From the NCBI RefSeq assembly GCF_002979755.1, contig NZ_PCPP01000001.1, forward strand, positions 1,210,665 through 1,274,664: a stretch of DNA of 64,000 nucleotides, read 5' to 3'. The notes under the pieces are model-generated. The model saw only the letters and a list, made by a program, of their open reading frames with translations, made no database searches and was not told the DNA's origin. Of this stretch, positions 46,239 through 55,758 are shown in pieces; position 1 is the first letter of the stretch; each line of letters opens with the position of its first letter. This DNA is from Chryseobacterium culicis (lineage in GTDB: Bacteria > Bacteroidota > Bacteroidia > Flavobacteriales > Weeksellaceae). Both the position numbers and the translations under genes were made by a program.

Positions 46239-48592
46239 TTCTTTTGAGAATTTAAATCAATAAAATCATTAATAGCCACCGACATATTTCCTTTGGCTTC
46301 GTATATACCTCTGATTACTTTGTTTTCATCAGCATTGGAAGAATAACAGGCGTATCTTTCAGGAGATACTTTTACTTTATATACATTAGACATACTTCCC
46401 ACTTTAACATACACCTCTCCTTTATCTGTGGAGTAAAGTTTTTGAAGATCAGATTCACTGAGTGACAAGTATTTAGAAAACTTATCTTTAGATGCCATTT
46501 TCTTTTTATGGGAGAGCATAATCAAAGTATCCGTATTATTCACCATGGCAGGTCCGGCAGCTGTATCTAAGATATCTTCAAGATCCTGGGTTGCAATGGC
46601 CACCTCTCCATAAAATTTACGAACGGTCTTATACAAATATTTAATAAACTCCGCCATTTCACCTTTAGAAATGGGCTTCCAGCATTCGTCTATAAATATT
46701 GATTTTTTCTCTCCGGGAATCTTCTGAATCTTAGTCATCACCAGATTAATACACAACATGGTCACTAAAGGGAACAGTATAGGATGGTCTTTGATATTGT
46801 CCATTTCAAATACAATAAAACGCTCATGAATAAGGTTAGCCGGTTCTGCTGCATTGAGGATATCTTTATAATGTCCGTCGTAAAAATCTTTAAGTGAGAG
46901 TTTAAAGCTGATCTTATCAAAATAACTTGATTCTTCTTCAACCGCCGTATTTTCTGAAATAAACTCATAGAAAGTAGACATACAAGGAAAAATACCATTT
47001 CTGATGACATGTTCGTAATAAAGATCCAGATAGCTGGACAGTATCTGTTTTTCTTCTCTGGAAGCTCCTTCTTCTCCTTTCCATAAGAAAAAGATCAGTG
47101 AAAGCAGAAAGGTTTTCTTATCTATGTTAATTTCATCTTCATCATAGTAATAGAAAGGATTAAATTGTAAAGGTGAGTTTAAGTCATATGTAAAGTAAAC
47201 ACCATCCACCAGTTCACATAACTTTTTATAAGAGTTTCCGATATCTATCATGACAATATGGTGACCCTGCTCATAATACTGACTTGCAATATGATTGATC
47301 AAAAATGATTTCCCGGTTCCTGAAGGTCCAAAAATCAATCTGTTTCTGTTCACGATGATCCCCTTTTTAACAGGCTCGTCCCATAAATCCAGGCGTAAAG
47401 GAGATTCGTTTTTACGGTCACAGAAAAGAATTCCATCTTTATTGCTTTCGTAATAGGACTCAAAATTCAGTAATGAAGAGGTTTGCTCGGATATCCCGAT
47501 AAATTTATGATTCTCCGAAATATACGCTGGAGCTCCGGGACAATTATTCATATACAATTCCTTTAGAGCATACTTAACCTGATAAGGAGTAATTCCTAAA
47601 TCCCTGAAAGCATTTTCCAATAAGTTGACATCATGTTCCAGTTTCTTTTGCGAAACATTCCAGACGATCACACTAAAGTGCTGGTAAATAAATGTTAACT
47701 CCCTTTCCAACACATCTTCTACAAGATCTTCCACCTGTTGGTAAGTAACCTGATTTTCTCTTGAAAGTATCGCCATACTTTTAAATTGATTCATTTTGGT
47801 CTTCAGGGAAGAAAAAACTTTTTCTGAATCCTCAATAAAAATCACCTGATTGTAAATATGGTTTACATCCAGCCCTGTAGACACCGGCTGTATAAAAGGA
47901 ATTCTAAAATCAGTTTTGGGTGTAGAATATTCAATGCTTTTGATGGTACTGTTAATGGTAATAGGAAGTTGATTATTGGAAGAGATGGTATACAATTCTG
48001 CAAATTTATTTCCTATCTGCAGGTTCTTATCAAAAAACATATCTCTTAGATTGGTCTCCCCTTCTTTTGAAAGAGATAGGTATTTTCCTAAAAGGGCAAT
48101 AATCTGATCATTATTCAACCTTTCTACAGTGAAAAAACCTTCCTTTGTTAAGAATGAAAGACTCGATTCTACAGCTTTGATGAAATCATCTATTCCGTCT
48201 AAGTATTTATTATATTGACTGGAATTATTAAGTATGCTTACCTTACTTTTGGAGTCCTTTATTATCGTGAGATAACATTCATGACTCATGGTCGGCTTTT
48301 CATGGAAAAACCTGTTATCACTTGCTGATAAAAAATTACGGCTTTCCGATACATGCTCTGTGATAGCGTCTACAAAAAAGAAATCCTGTTTTTGCAGAAT
48401 TGTTCCGGCTGGTAAAGACCTGATTACTTTATCAAAAATAACACTGATCTGTTCAATCTGGTCGCTATCAAGCGAATATATCTGAGGAAGCATCACCTTA
48501 TACACTAAGCTAACATCTCCTTTTTTACTTATTAACAAATCATCATCTACCGCTAATATGTTAAATATTTTTTTGATATCCGTATCTTTCAT
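46235..48592 (-). CDS. TraG-family VirB4-like T4SS ATPase
   Basis: 785 aa. The N-terminal half is the TraG-type VirB4 domain; the ATPase half has Walker A IFGPSGTGKSFL near residue 420 and Walker B KSIFIDECWKP, with ATQDLEDIL and the C-terminal SLSESDLQKLYS typical of conjugation ATPases. It would power pilin extraction and substrate passage at the inner membrane. Length is close to the Bacteroidetes TraG norm, and nothing in it looks broken. Confidence 0.93.
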   Translation of the reverse strand: MKDTDIKKIFNILAVDDDLLISKKGDVSLVYKVMLPQIYSLDSDQIEQISVIFDKVIRSLPAGTILQKQDFFFVDAITEHVSESRNFLSASDNRFFHEKPTMSHECYLTIIKDSKSKVSILNNSSQYNKYLDGIDDFIKAVESSLSFLTKEGFFTVERLNNDQIIALLGKYLSLSKEGETNLRDMFFDKNLQIGNKFAELYTISSNNQLPITINSTIKSIEYSTPKTDFRIPFIQPVSTGLDVNHIYNQVIFIEDSEKVFSSLKTKMNQFKSMAILSRENQVTYQQVEDLVEDVLERELTFIYQHFSVIVWNVSQKKLEHDVNLLENAFRDLGITPYQVKYALKELYMNNCPGAPAYISENHKFIGISEQTSSLLNFESYYESNKDGILFCDRKNESPLRLDLWDEPVKKGIIVNRNRLIFGPSGTGKSFLINHIASQYYEQGHHIVMIDIGNSYKKLCELVDGVYFTYDLNSPLQFNPFYYYDEDEINIDKKTFLLSLIFFLWKGEEGASREEKQILSSYLDLYYEHVIRNGIFPCMSTFYEFISENTAVEEESSYFDKISFKLSLKDFYDGHYKDILNAAEPANLIHERFIVFEMDNIKDHPILFPLVTMLCINLVMTKIQKIPGEKKSIFIDECWKPISKGEMAEFIKYLYKTVRKFYGEVAIATQDLEDILDTAAGPAMVNNTDTLIMLSHKKKMASKDKFSKYLSLSESDLQKLYSTDKGEVYVKVGSMSNVYKVKVSPERYACYSSNADENKVIRGIYEAKGNMSVAINDFIDLNSQKK

Positions 48593-48648
48593 AATCTTAG
48601 GAAATAACTATTACTGCCATTTTACTTCATTTCTATAATAAGAACACT

Positions 48649-49830
48649 CTAATTAAAACCGGAGGCATTATTGGAGGATCTTATATTGATCCATAATTGG
48701 TATTTTTTAGGGAGAAACACTCTCTTTTTCTCAAATACTTCTTTACTGATTTCTTTTCCTGCTGATAAAATAGCCAGATTCCTAGCCTCCTTTAAATCTA
48801 CTCCAGTATTGGTACCGCCTAAAATAGAACCTCCAGAATTTGTTCCTCTTTCAATAGCATAATCAAAAACATCTTTTGAAACTGTGGATGGAATTTTAAG
48901 CCAGGAATGGTTATTCATATGAATACCCTCTCTTCCGTCATAGTCGTAAACTCTAAAGTTTAACTGGTAAAGGACATTATCCTTTTTATAGCTTTCAATA
49001 TCAATATTGATCCGGTCTTCCCCTAAAGATATTCTTCCATAAACAATGGCATTCTTAGGGATTACCAATCCTCCCGGGACATCTGAAAGTCTCATATCTT
49101 CTTTGATTCTGATAGGAATAATATTTTTATCTAATATTCTCTTCTGCTCTATGGTTTCTGAAGGAATCAACTGTAAAATTTTCTTATTATTTCCTGCTGT
49201 TGTTCCCTGGAAAAAATTCTTTTTATCTCTACTATCATTTTTAACCAAATCTTTTTTACTTTCCCTGGTTTTCGGACTATTAGCAGAATCCCAGGACTCT
49301 CCATCAGTATTACGAGAGGCAGCATCTGCCGCTAATCCTGAACGGATCTTATCCTGAATCTCAAATATTTTGCTCAAACTATTTTCAGAGCTGGAACCGG
49401 AACCATAACCGGAATTATAACCAGAGCCGGAGCCGGAAGGATAACTTCTCTCTTGTGAAGAAATATTAGATAAGGCTTTCATATAACGCTCCTGCCTTTT
49501 GGCATAATCATTTTCTTCAGCCCTGCCATCAAAGCTCTGAAGCTGCTCCTGCATTAACTTTTCATCTTCCGGAAGTTCTGTATCTATCCCATATTTTCCA
49601 TCTTTTGAAAAGTACTTCTTTAAATCCCTCTCATCCTGATTATAAATTTCTAATTTTGATTTTTCTTCAAGCTGATTCTCATCTACATTAGGGGTTAAAA
49701 TCAACTTATCATCTGACGCCTTCATTTTTGGGAAAAGTATGAGACTCATAATCAAAATAAGAATACCTAAAGCGGCCACAAAGACAACACCAATGATGAT
49801 CTTCTTTTTTTTGTCCAGATTTGCAAACAT
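48649..49830 (-). CDS. TraM/VirB10-like T4SS protein
   Basis: 393 aa. A cytoplasmic start (MFANLDKKKK), one transmembrane helix (about 11-32), a Gly/Ser-rich low-complexity linker around residues 130-155 (repeats of GSG-Y), and a C-terminal domain with VPGGLVIPKNAIVYGRISL. This is the TraM arrangement, equivalent to VirB10, which spans the envelope. It starts 4 bp after the reconstructed end of the M23 gene. Confidence 0.88.
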   Translation of the reverse strand: MFANLDKKKKIIIGVVFVAALGILILIMSLILFPKMKASDDKLILTPNVDENQLEEKSKLEIYNQDERDLKKYFSKDGKYGIDTELPEDEKLMQEQLQSFDGRAEENDYAKRQERYMKALSNISSQERSYPSGSGSGYNSGYGSGSSSENSLSKIFEIQDKIRSGLAADAASRNTDGESWDSANSPKTRESKKDLVKNDSRDKKNFFQGTTAGNNKKILQLIPSETIEQKRILDKNIIPIRIKEDMRLSDVPGGLVIPKNAIVYGRISLGEDRINIDIESYKKDNVLYQLNFRVYDYDGREGIHMNNHSWLKIPSTVSKDVFDYAIERGTNSGGSILGGTNTGVDLKEARNLAILSAGKEISKEVFEKKRVFLPKKYQLWINIRSSNNASGFN

Positions 49831-49833
49831 ATT

Positions 49834-50314
49834 TTATAAACTATTATTACACATAATATTCAGAAACAGTAAAGGGTCAATTCTTTTACCTTCAACTATT
49901 ATTTCATAATGGAGATGAGGCCCTGTAGAGTTTCCTGCCTATCAGCTGTCCGGGTTTTACATATTCACCTTTCCCAACAAATAAAGACCGTAAATGTCCG
50001 TATCGGGTTCTAAAACCTCCCTGATTATCAATTAAGATGGTATTTCCATAACCTCTTTCGTACTTTGAACTTAATACGATCCCGTAATAGGTAGAAAATA
50101 CAGCAGTTCCTGCAGGTACAGAAAAATCAACACCCTGATGCTTTTTAATCACTCCATCAATGGGATGTTTTCGATACCCATAATTTGATGAAACGATTTT
50201 GTCATAGGCTTCAACCGGTGGTATAAGTTGTTGTGATTGTAATTTCTGACCCATAAATACTATAAGAAAACACACAGGAAGCAATCTGTTTTTTCTACTC
50301 AACAATACATACAT
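49834..50314 (-). pseudogene. M23 (LytM) peptidase, frameshifted before the HxH motif
   Basis: Open from ATG 50314 with a hydrophobic leader and LytM core YGYRKHPIDG and KKHQGVDFSVPAG (first zinc His and Asp). The frame leaves the family pattern after KPGQLIG (about 49935) and stops at 49904-49906. In another frame directly after that point the lost end is intact: GNSTGPHLHYEIIVEG followed by KRIDPLL, ending at TAA 49834-49836. Thus a small deletion, not a multiple of three, removed a few residues and the HxH zinc ligand from the product. Such peptidases open peptidoglycan for the secretion channel. Confidence 0.85.
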
Positions 50315-50352
50315 AAGAAGTTCACATCATTTTAGTTACAAAAAAATCAATT

Positions 50353-52311
50353 CTATTGAGTGTCCACATGTGGCAACGGCTCATCGGCCTCAGCAGCCTC
50401 TTCTTCTTGGGAAATTCTATATAATTCGTTTTCAATAAGAATATCTACCTCTTTTACAATTCTTTCAAAATTTCCATTCAAAACCTCATTGATCATTTCT
50501 CCTTCTATGATTGTTGGTATCTCCCTCTTTATCTGATCGGTACGCTTCTCTACTTCTATTTTTCCTCTAAAAATCTTCCTGTTTATTTCTTCTCCGAAAT
50601 TATCGGCAACAACCCCTACAAATTCTCCCTGAGAAAGCTGAGATATCGTAGATACCGGAATGGCATACTCTAAATTTTCATTTACAGAATAAGAATTATT
50701 CGTATCAATGGTTACATTTTTTAACCTTTGCTTTTTCTTTCCAAATATTTCCTGAAGCTTATTCGCTGTCTCACTTCTTACCGAACCGCTAAAAATATTA
50801 CCTACGATATTGAATATGGTTTCAGCTACTTTATCGCCGTAATCCCGCTTCAGCTGCTCAAGATCCTGCATTCCGATGGTGGTAGAAACTTTGTTGGATC
50901 TGGCCGTTGCAATCAGGTTATCTAACCCCATAAAATACATGGTTGGCAACTCATCCAATATGACTGAGCAAGGCTGTCTTCCCTGCTGATTAATTTCTTT
51001 CAGAAGTTGGGTAACCACGAGCCCTAAAGCTGGAGAATTAGTGGTTTGGGTACTGGGTGAATTGGCAATAATTAATATGCATGGGCTTTCAGGATTATTG
51101 ATACTTAATGAAATATTCTCTTCCGGAAAAACATTATTACCCATTACCCAGAATAATTCTTTTGTTGCCAACTGAGACAGCGGTATTCTCGCAGAAGCTG
51201 TCTGACCTGAAAGCTGCTCGTAAGCCTGCTTTGCTAACGCATCTGCAAAGGGAGTCATAAAAAACCTTAGTTCTGAGTATTGACCAAATACTTTAAATAC
51301 TTTTTCATCCGGCAAAGATGCCAGAGATATTGCATGAGGCAACGTACAGTACTTCCCGTCTTCATAAATTCTCAAAAAATAAATACAGGCAGCGAAGTAA
51401 GAAATAGCCGACTGAGCAAAAAAGTCTTTTTCAGTAATCCATTCTTTATTCAAATTAAATAAAATGGTTTGTGAGGCTTCGATGGCATCTGCTGCTTTCT
51501 TTATCAATTCAGGATCCAGAGGATTCACAAAATTGGATTTCTCCAAATCATCTAAAGAAACCACACAAAATCGGGGTTCAATGTTGTATTTCTTTTTATA
51601 ATATTCATAAAAAGCAAATGTTTCTTTTGCCAATGCAGGAAATTTAAAATCATACACCATCATCGAAAATTGCTTTTGAATATGCTGTCGTATATACTCT
51701 TCAACCACAGAGTAAGACTTTCCTGATCCCGGAGTTCCCAAAACCATAGTAGCCCTAAAAGGATTCACTACATTAATGACTCCATTTTCTGTCTTAAAAT
51801 TGACAGAATAAGGGTTTTTCTTAACGACTTTCTCCTGTTCAAAAATTTGGTTCTTATCATTAAATTCATCCTTCTTATCATAAAAATTGAAGAATTTTCT
51901 CAATTTTAAAAACCCAACGATATAAATAATAAAAGAAGCAAAAGATAGAATAGTATAAGATATAATCTCGATCTTTACAACCGATACGCCTAAGAAAATG
52001 ACAAGAGATGCCCCTGCTACTATTATATTCTTCATAAAAGAAGAATTTTCTCCTATTTCTCTTTTAACTTCAAAACCAAAGCAACAAAAAGAAACAATAG
52101 CAAGACTTAAAGTCCGCAATAATAAAGGGTTCTTAATGATTGGGAAAGTTTTAAATAACTTTATGATGAATATATTAATATACTCGTTACTCAAGTGTCT
52201 TTCAGCCACATAACTATATTTAGAATAATAAATATCTACTAAAACAAATAGTATACTTATTAAAAAGGAAAATATAATTAAAATATCTAAAGAATATTTA
52301 TCATTTTTCAT
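50353..52311 (-). CDS. VirD4/TraG-type coupling ATPase
   Basis: 652 aa. Four N-terminal hydrophobic segments within residues 8-140, then the motor: Walker [14 protein letters not shown] near residue 190, [13 protein letters not shown], Walker [14 protein letters not shown], and [12 protein letters not shown]. This is the coupling protein (called MobC or TraG in Bacteroidetes elements) that recruits substrates. The last 20 residues are strongly acidic ([18 protein letters not shown]), suited to hold basic cargo tails. No relaxase gene accompanies it here, so its substrates may be proteins only. Confidence 0.92.
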
Positions 52312-52404
52312 TATCTACAAATTACAATAGCATCCAATTGCTGAAATTCCAAATTATCTACCAGTACTCAGCCCTCACAAGGATTTCAAAAATCCTACAC
52401 TGCA

Positions 52405-53091
52405 TCAGTTATCCTCTGTATTAAGAGAAGCTTCCTCTTGTACAGCATTGCCGAAATCTTTAGCCGAAGCATCTTCAAGCCCTTTACTTTTGAATAGATA
52501 GTTTTCAATAAGTAAACCGTGAGGATTATTTTCAGTTCTTGCTACATTGTATAAATCAAATGAAGCATAGAACAGGTTTTTTGTACTCACGTTCTGATCA
52601 ATTCTGGAAACATTGAGCTTTCCATACACAGACGCGTGATAAGGATATTCTTTATCATTAACTTTAATGGAATCTATCTCTAATTTTTGAACCAGATTTT
52701 GAGACTGTATTCTCGCAAAATGCCCCGATGCTTTAAGGGATAAATACAGTTGTTTTCCAGAGTTTCCGATTAGATAGAGAGCCTCATTGATATTTTTATC
52801 ATAACTAAACTGATCATATCCAAAAAATAATCTGTGAAACACTTTAATATGATTCTTAATCTCAGGCAATCTGTAATTTTCATAATCCTGATCATTATTC
52901 ATAGAATTTGCAATGGCAGCCTGCCCCTTCTCTGTGATAACATATATCTTTTTAGTAAAAACTTTACTTACATAAACAGCCCAGATTGAACTGGAAACGA
53001 TAGCTATTATTGTGATAAAAAAGCTAAGAAATAATGCTTTTTTAACTAAAGAATAAGTAGAAGGAATCTCACGTAATTTTTTTAAATCCAT
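52405..53091 (-). CDS. TraK-like (VirB8-like) T4SS protein
   Basis: 229 aa from the ATG at 53091 (MDLKKLREIPSTYSLVKKAL); the frame continues to 53250 but only there does the TraK-like N-terminus begin. One transmembrane helix (about 20-42), then a periplasmic domain with IKNHIKVFHRLFFGY and ARTENNPHGLLIENY, both close to the TraK pattern. TraK corresponds to VirB8 in the inner-membrane assembly. Confidence 0.88.
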   Translation of the reverse strand: MDLKKLREIPSTYSLVKKALFLSFFITIIAIVSSSIWAVYVSKVFTKKIYVITEKGQAAIANSMNNDQDYENYRLPEIKNHIKVFHRLFFGYDQFSYDKNINEALYLIGNSGKQLYLSLKASGHFARIQSQNLVQKLEIDSIKVNDKEYPYHASVYGKLNVSRIDQNVSTKNLFYASFDLYNVARTENNPHGLLIENYLFKSKGLEDASAKDFGNAVQEEASLNTEDN

Positions 53092-53140
53092 TGTTGTTTT
53101 AAGTATTGATAAATGATGATAGGGATAACAGAAAAGTACT

Positions 53141-53401
53141 CTATCTGAATATTTTAAGCTTAAAAGAAGTTTTTCTGCAATTCTCACATAAAAAATATGG
53201 ATAATCATCTCTATTTTCTGATGCAGGCGCAATAGTAGCCAGCTTAACATTTTGATTACCTTTACACTTTATACACTTAATATCATGGTTATCCGGCAAG
53301 TTAACTTTTGTTATTAATGCATTATTTTCAGCCTCCATTGAAGCGAACTCTACTCCTTCTTCTTCAATATTTGAAGCTTTAAGAAAAGATTTAAATTCCA
53401 T
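53141..53401 (-). CDS. Small zinc-ribbon-like protein in T4SS operon
   Basis: 87 aa from ATG 53401 (MEFKSFLKASN); the longer frame to 53446 has a poor start. Two CxxC pairs (CIKC near residue 43 and CENC near 76) suggest a zinc ribbon. No export signal. Unknown family; a regulator or chaperone of the secretion genes is possible. Confidence 0.6.
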   Translation of the reverse strand: MEFKSFLKASNIEEEGVEFASMEAENNALITKVNLPDNHDIKCIKCKGNQNVKLATIAPASENRDDYPYFLCENCRKTSFKLKIFR

Positions 53402-53533
53402 AGTTAAATTAAAGGCGTTCTTAATGAGCGTAGTATGAGAATACATACCACAAGCAAAATTTTAAAAAATTAATTGAGATGTTGAATAATTCTCGTAGCG
53501 CCAGTGAATGTTAGTTTTAAATGTAAGCTATAT

Positions 53534-53827
53534 TTATTTGGGGATGAATACGTGCGTAATGACATCTACCAGACCAAAAATAGCTAAACCTATTACAAAA
53601 CGGACAAAATTCTTTTGAGCCTGTTCGTTACCTTGCATATACTGAACGAATATCAGAAAAGCACCAACAATTGCAAAAGCAGCAACCCCTGCATTCAATG
53701 AAGTTTTAAGAGTTTCTGTCCATCCTTTAATTTTCACATCAATTGTGGCTGTCTGAGAGTATAATAAACTACTTATTGGCAATAATAATGCAATCAAATT
53801 CCTTCTCATAAATTTCAAATTTTTCAT
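53534..53827 (-). CDS. TraE/VirB2-like pilin
   Basis: 97 aa with a long basic leader and signal (NLIALLLPISSLLYSQ), followed by two hydrophobic helices (AGVAAFAIVGAFLIFVQYM, FVRFVIGLAIFGLVDVITH). Matches the TraE (DUF4134) family of conjugative pilin-like subunits. It lies next to the TraF-like gene, as in other Tra clusters. Confidence 0.88.
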   Translation of the reverse strand: MKNLKFMRRNLIALLLPISSLLYSQTATIDVKIKGWTETLKTSLNAGVAAFAIVGAFLIFVQYMQGNEQAQKNFVRFVIGLAIFGLVDVITHVFIPK

Positions 53828-54026
53828 TTCTTCTGTATTTTAAAACTAAATTGTAATTTTTGTTTGTTCATGTTTATTTGTAACTAGAATATCCTTTGAA
53901 AGTTTAGTATTCTGTCTTTTGTTACAGGCATCTCGCAGAATGATAACATTCTATGGAATCTACCAAAAAGCTTTTGATAAATGAGACACTGGATCTAAGA
54001 ACTTCCTCAATTTAAAATCCTTATGA

Positions 54027-54344
54027 TCAACTGTTTTCCCTAGATCCCGTACTATTTTTTGAATTTATATTAATCAGATTTTCTAATTTCTCATCAAATC
54101 TGATACATTGTGCTCCCATCTTAAAATCAAAGAAGAATTCTTTGAATTCCCCTTTTCTAGGGTACTTTTTTATGATGTATAAATAAAGGGTAGGAATTAC
54201 TAAAAACACCAATGATAATAACACCTTTTTAAATACAATAAAAAGAAACAACATCAAACATATCACAACAATCATAGCCGTGACTACAGGATAGCCAAAG
54301 ATTAAAGGTGTCCTTTCTAACGTTTTTGGGGTTTTATATTCCAT
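54027..54344 (-). CDS. TraF/VirB3-like inner-membrane protein
   Basis: 105 aa. PLIFGYP near residue 15, two adjacent helices (about 20-62), and a short basic cytosolic tail give the TraF (DUF4133) signature, equivalent to VirB3. Followed downstream by the pilin gene after about 200 bp without an ORF (53828-54026), which may hold a promoter. Confidence 0.85.
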   Translation of the reverse strand: MEYKTPKTLERTPLIFGYPVVTAMIVVICLMLFLFIVFKKVLLSLVFLVIPTLYLYIIKKYPRKGEFKEFFFDFKMGAQCIRFDEKLENLININSKNSTGSRENS

Positions 54345-54419
54345 ACAAGATTGTGCTTATTTTATTTGAAAAAAGATATTGATCATTACAAAATTTGCAT
54401 TTATCTTTATTAGATATTT

Positions 54420-55436
54420 TTAATGCAGTTTTGGTCCTTTAGCAGCAACTTGAGGCCTATCAATTCCTTGTGCATTAGATGCAGGAGACCTAACCCCTTG
54501 TTTTACCTCTCTTTGTCTTTGATTCTTGGGTTCAGTAAACCTTGAAAGGTTGAGTTTCATATCCTTCACTTCTGAATTTGCATATGAAGCACTTTTCGAA
54601 TTGTTTTTCTCGGTAGAGACTACTTCTTCTCTATATTTATGTTTACTTGATTTAAGCTCTCCTGTTACATCATAAGATCCATACAGATCCTCTTCTATAT
54701 CTTGATTTTCCTCAACCTTAAGTGGATTAACATTCTCATAAATAGGCTCAATTTCACTTTGCGGCTTGGGTTTCCCTATTGTGTTGAGATGAGTAAGTGT
54801 TCTATCAACCTCATTATTAAGTTGCTTCAGATCAATCCCCCTGGTCGCTAAAATCCCGATATTGGTAGCCGGATTTTTACTTTTCTGAAATACCTCAATA
54901 TTGATCTTAGTATCATCAACAAAAATATTATGAACAGTATCCAGCCCTTTAATTCTTGATTTTTGCTCTTTTTCATATCGCTGTATTTCCGTGTTCTTAC
55001 TTTCAGCCATTACAGTACGATTACTATGAATGGGAACAGAAATCATTGAGATATCTTTTAGTTGTGTTAAGCCTTTTATTTCATATATCGCTCTAATTGC
55101 ATTGGGAAAACTAGAAGCCGTTAATACAATAACATCAACCTCTTGAGCTTTACTTTTTTTAACAAATTCATTCAAGCCCTTTGCATCAAAAAAATCAAAT
55201 GTTTTATCTGATTTTTCAGATTTTTGTTTAGCCTCCATCAATGCCTGCTGTACTGCCCACTTAGATTCCGGTGTAAGAGGATCTTTACCTGTAAGCTCTC
55301 TCATTAACTGATCTTTTGCTAACCCAGGAATAGTATTATCCTTATACCCATTCCTAAACTTACTCACAATATTATGAAGATGCCCATCAAATTGTGTGTT
55401 GCCAAAATCTAAAAATACGTTTGTTTTTCTTTTCAT
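54420..55436 (-). CDS. HAD-like protein with EPIYE motif, candidate T4SS cargo
   Basis: 338 aa, no signal peptide. Residues 1-215 resemble a divergent HAD fold: KTNVFLDFGNTQFDG (Asp10; the usual second Asp is replaced), VIVLTASSFP (motif II) and NIFVDDTKIN (acidic pair 174-175). The rest is hydrophilic and disordered-looking and contains EPIYEN (230-235), close to the EPIYA tyrosine motif of T4SS effectors, and finally LSRFTEP (54528-54548) with the Phe 39 residues from the C-terminus, as in the other two candidates. It is the first gene of the T4SS run. Enzyme activity is uncertain because motif I is altered. Confidence 0.7.
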   Translation of the reverse strand: MKRKTNVFLDFGNTQFDGHLHNIVSKFRNGYKDNTIPGLAKDQLMRELTGKDPLTPESKWAVQQALMEAKQKSEKSDKTFDFFDAKGLNEFVKKSKAQEVDVIVLTASSFPNAIRAIYEIKGLTQLKDISMISVPIHSNRTVMAESKNTEIQRYEKEQKSRIKGLDTVHNIFVDDTKINIEVFQKSKNPATNIGILATRGIDLKQLNNEVDRTLTHLNTIGKPKPQSEIEPIYENVNPLKVEENQDIEEDLYGSYDVTGELKSSKHKYREEVVSTEKNNSKSASYANSEVKDMKLNLSRFTEPKNQRQREVKQGVRSPASNAQGIDRPQVAAKGPKLH

Positions 55437-55562
55437 TTTTTGTACTTATCTCTTAATACTAATTATTTACATGATTGTAGTTGATAAGATTTTGAAATAC
55501 TTACAAAAAAAATTATCCTTTAGCATATCCATAATCATTACGCTGTTTTATTGAAAACAGAA

Positions 55563-55758
55563 AAGAAAATACACTTATGCAATACAAGCCTGGAAGAACA
55601 ATAGAGATGAACTTACAGTATTTTTTGAACTTCCTCAGGAAATCCGTGAAATTATTTATACAATCAAATGATTTGAAAATCTCAATAGGAAAATCCGAAA
55701 ATATACCAAAAATAAAATGTCTCTTAAGAAGACCATCCATTGCACAATATGCAATTAA
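55563..55758 (+). pseudogene. Fragment of an IS256-family transposase
   Basis: In one + frame the translation includes TYAIQAWKNNRDELTVFFEL, PQEIREIIYT and ENLNRKIRKYTKNKMSLKK, the C-terminal pattern of Mutator/IS256 transposases in Bacteroidetes (IYTTNxIENLNGKIRKYTKNK). The frame contains TGA at 55669-55671 in place of a Leu/Ile position and ends at TAA 55756-55758. About 65 codons of a usual 400 remain. The ORFs that cover this stretch in other frames are accidental. Confidence 0.75.

Noticed and set aside
41580..55436. Simple integrative conjugative element
   Set aside because: Tra-type genes are present, but no relaxase, integrase, excisionase, primase or att-like ends are seen in the 64 kb. 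An element extending beyond the window cannot be fully excluded.
55513..55740. 75-codon minus-strand and 68-codon plus-strand ORFs
   Set aside because: Both overlap the IS256 transposase relic; the meaningful reading is a third frame with an internal stop.
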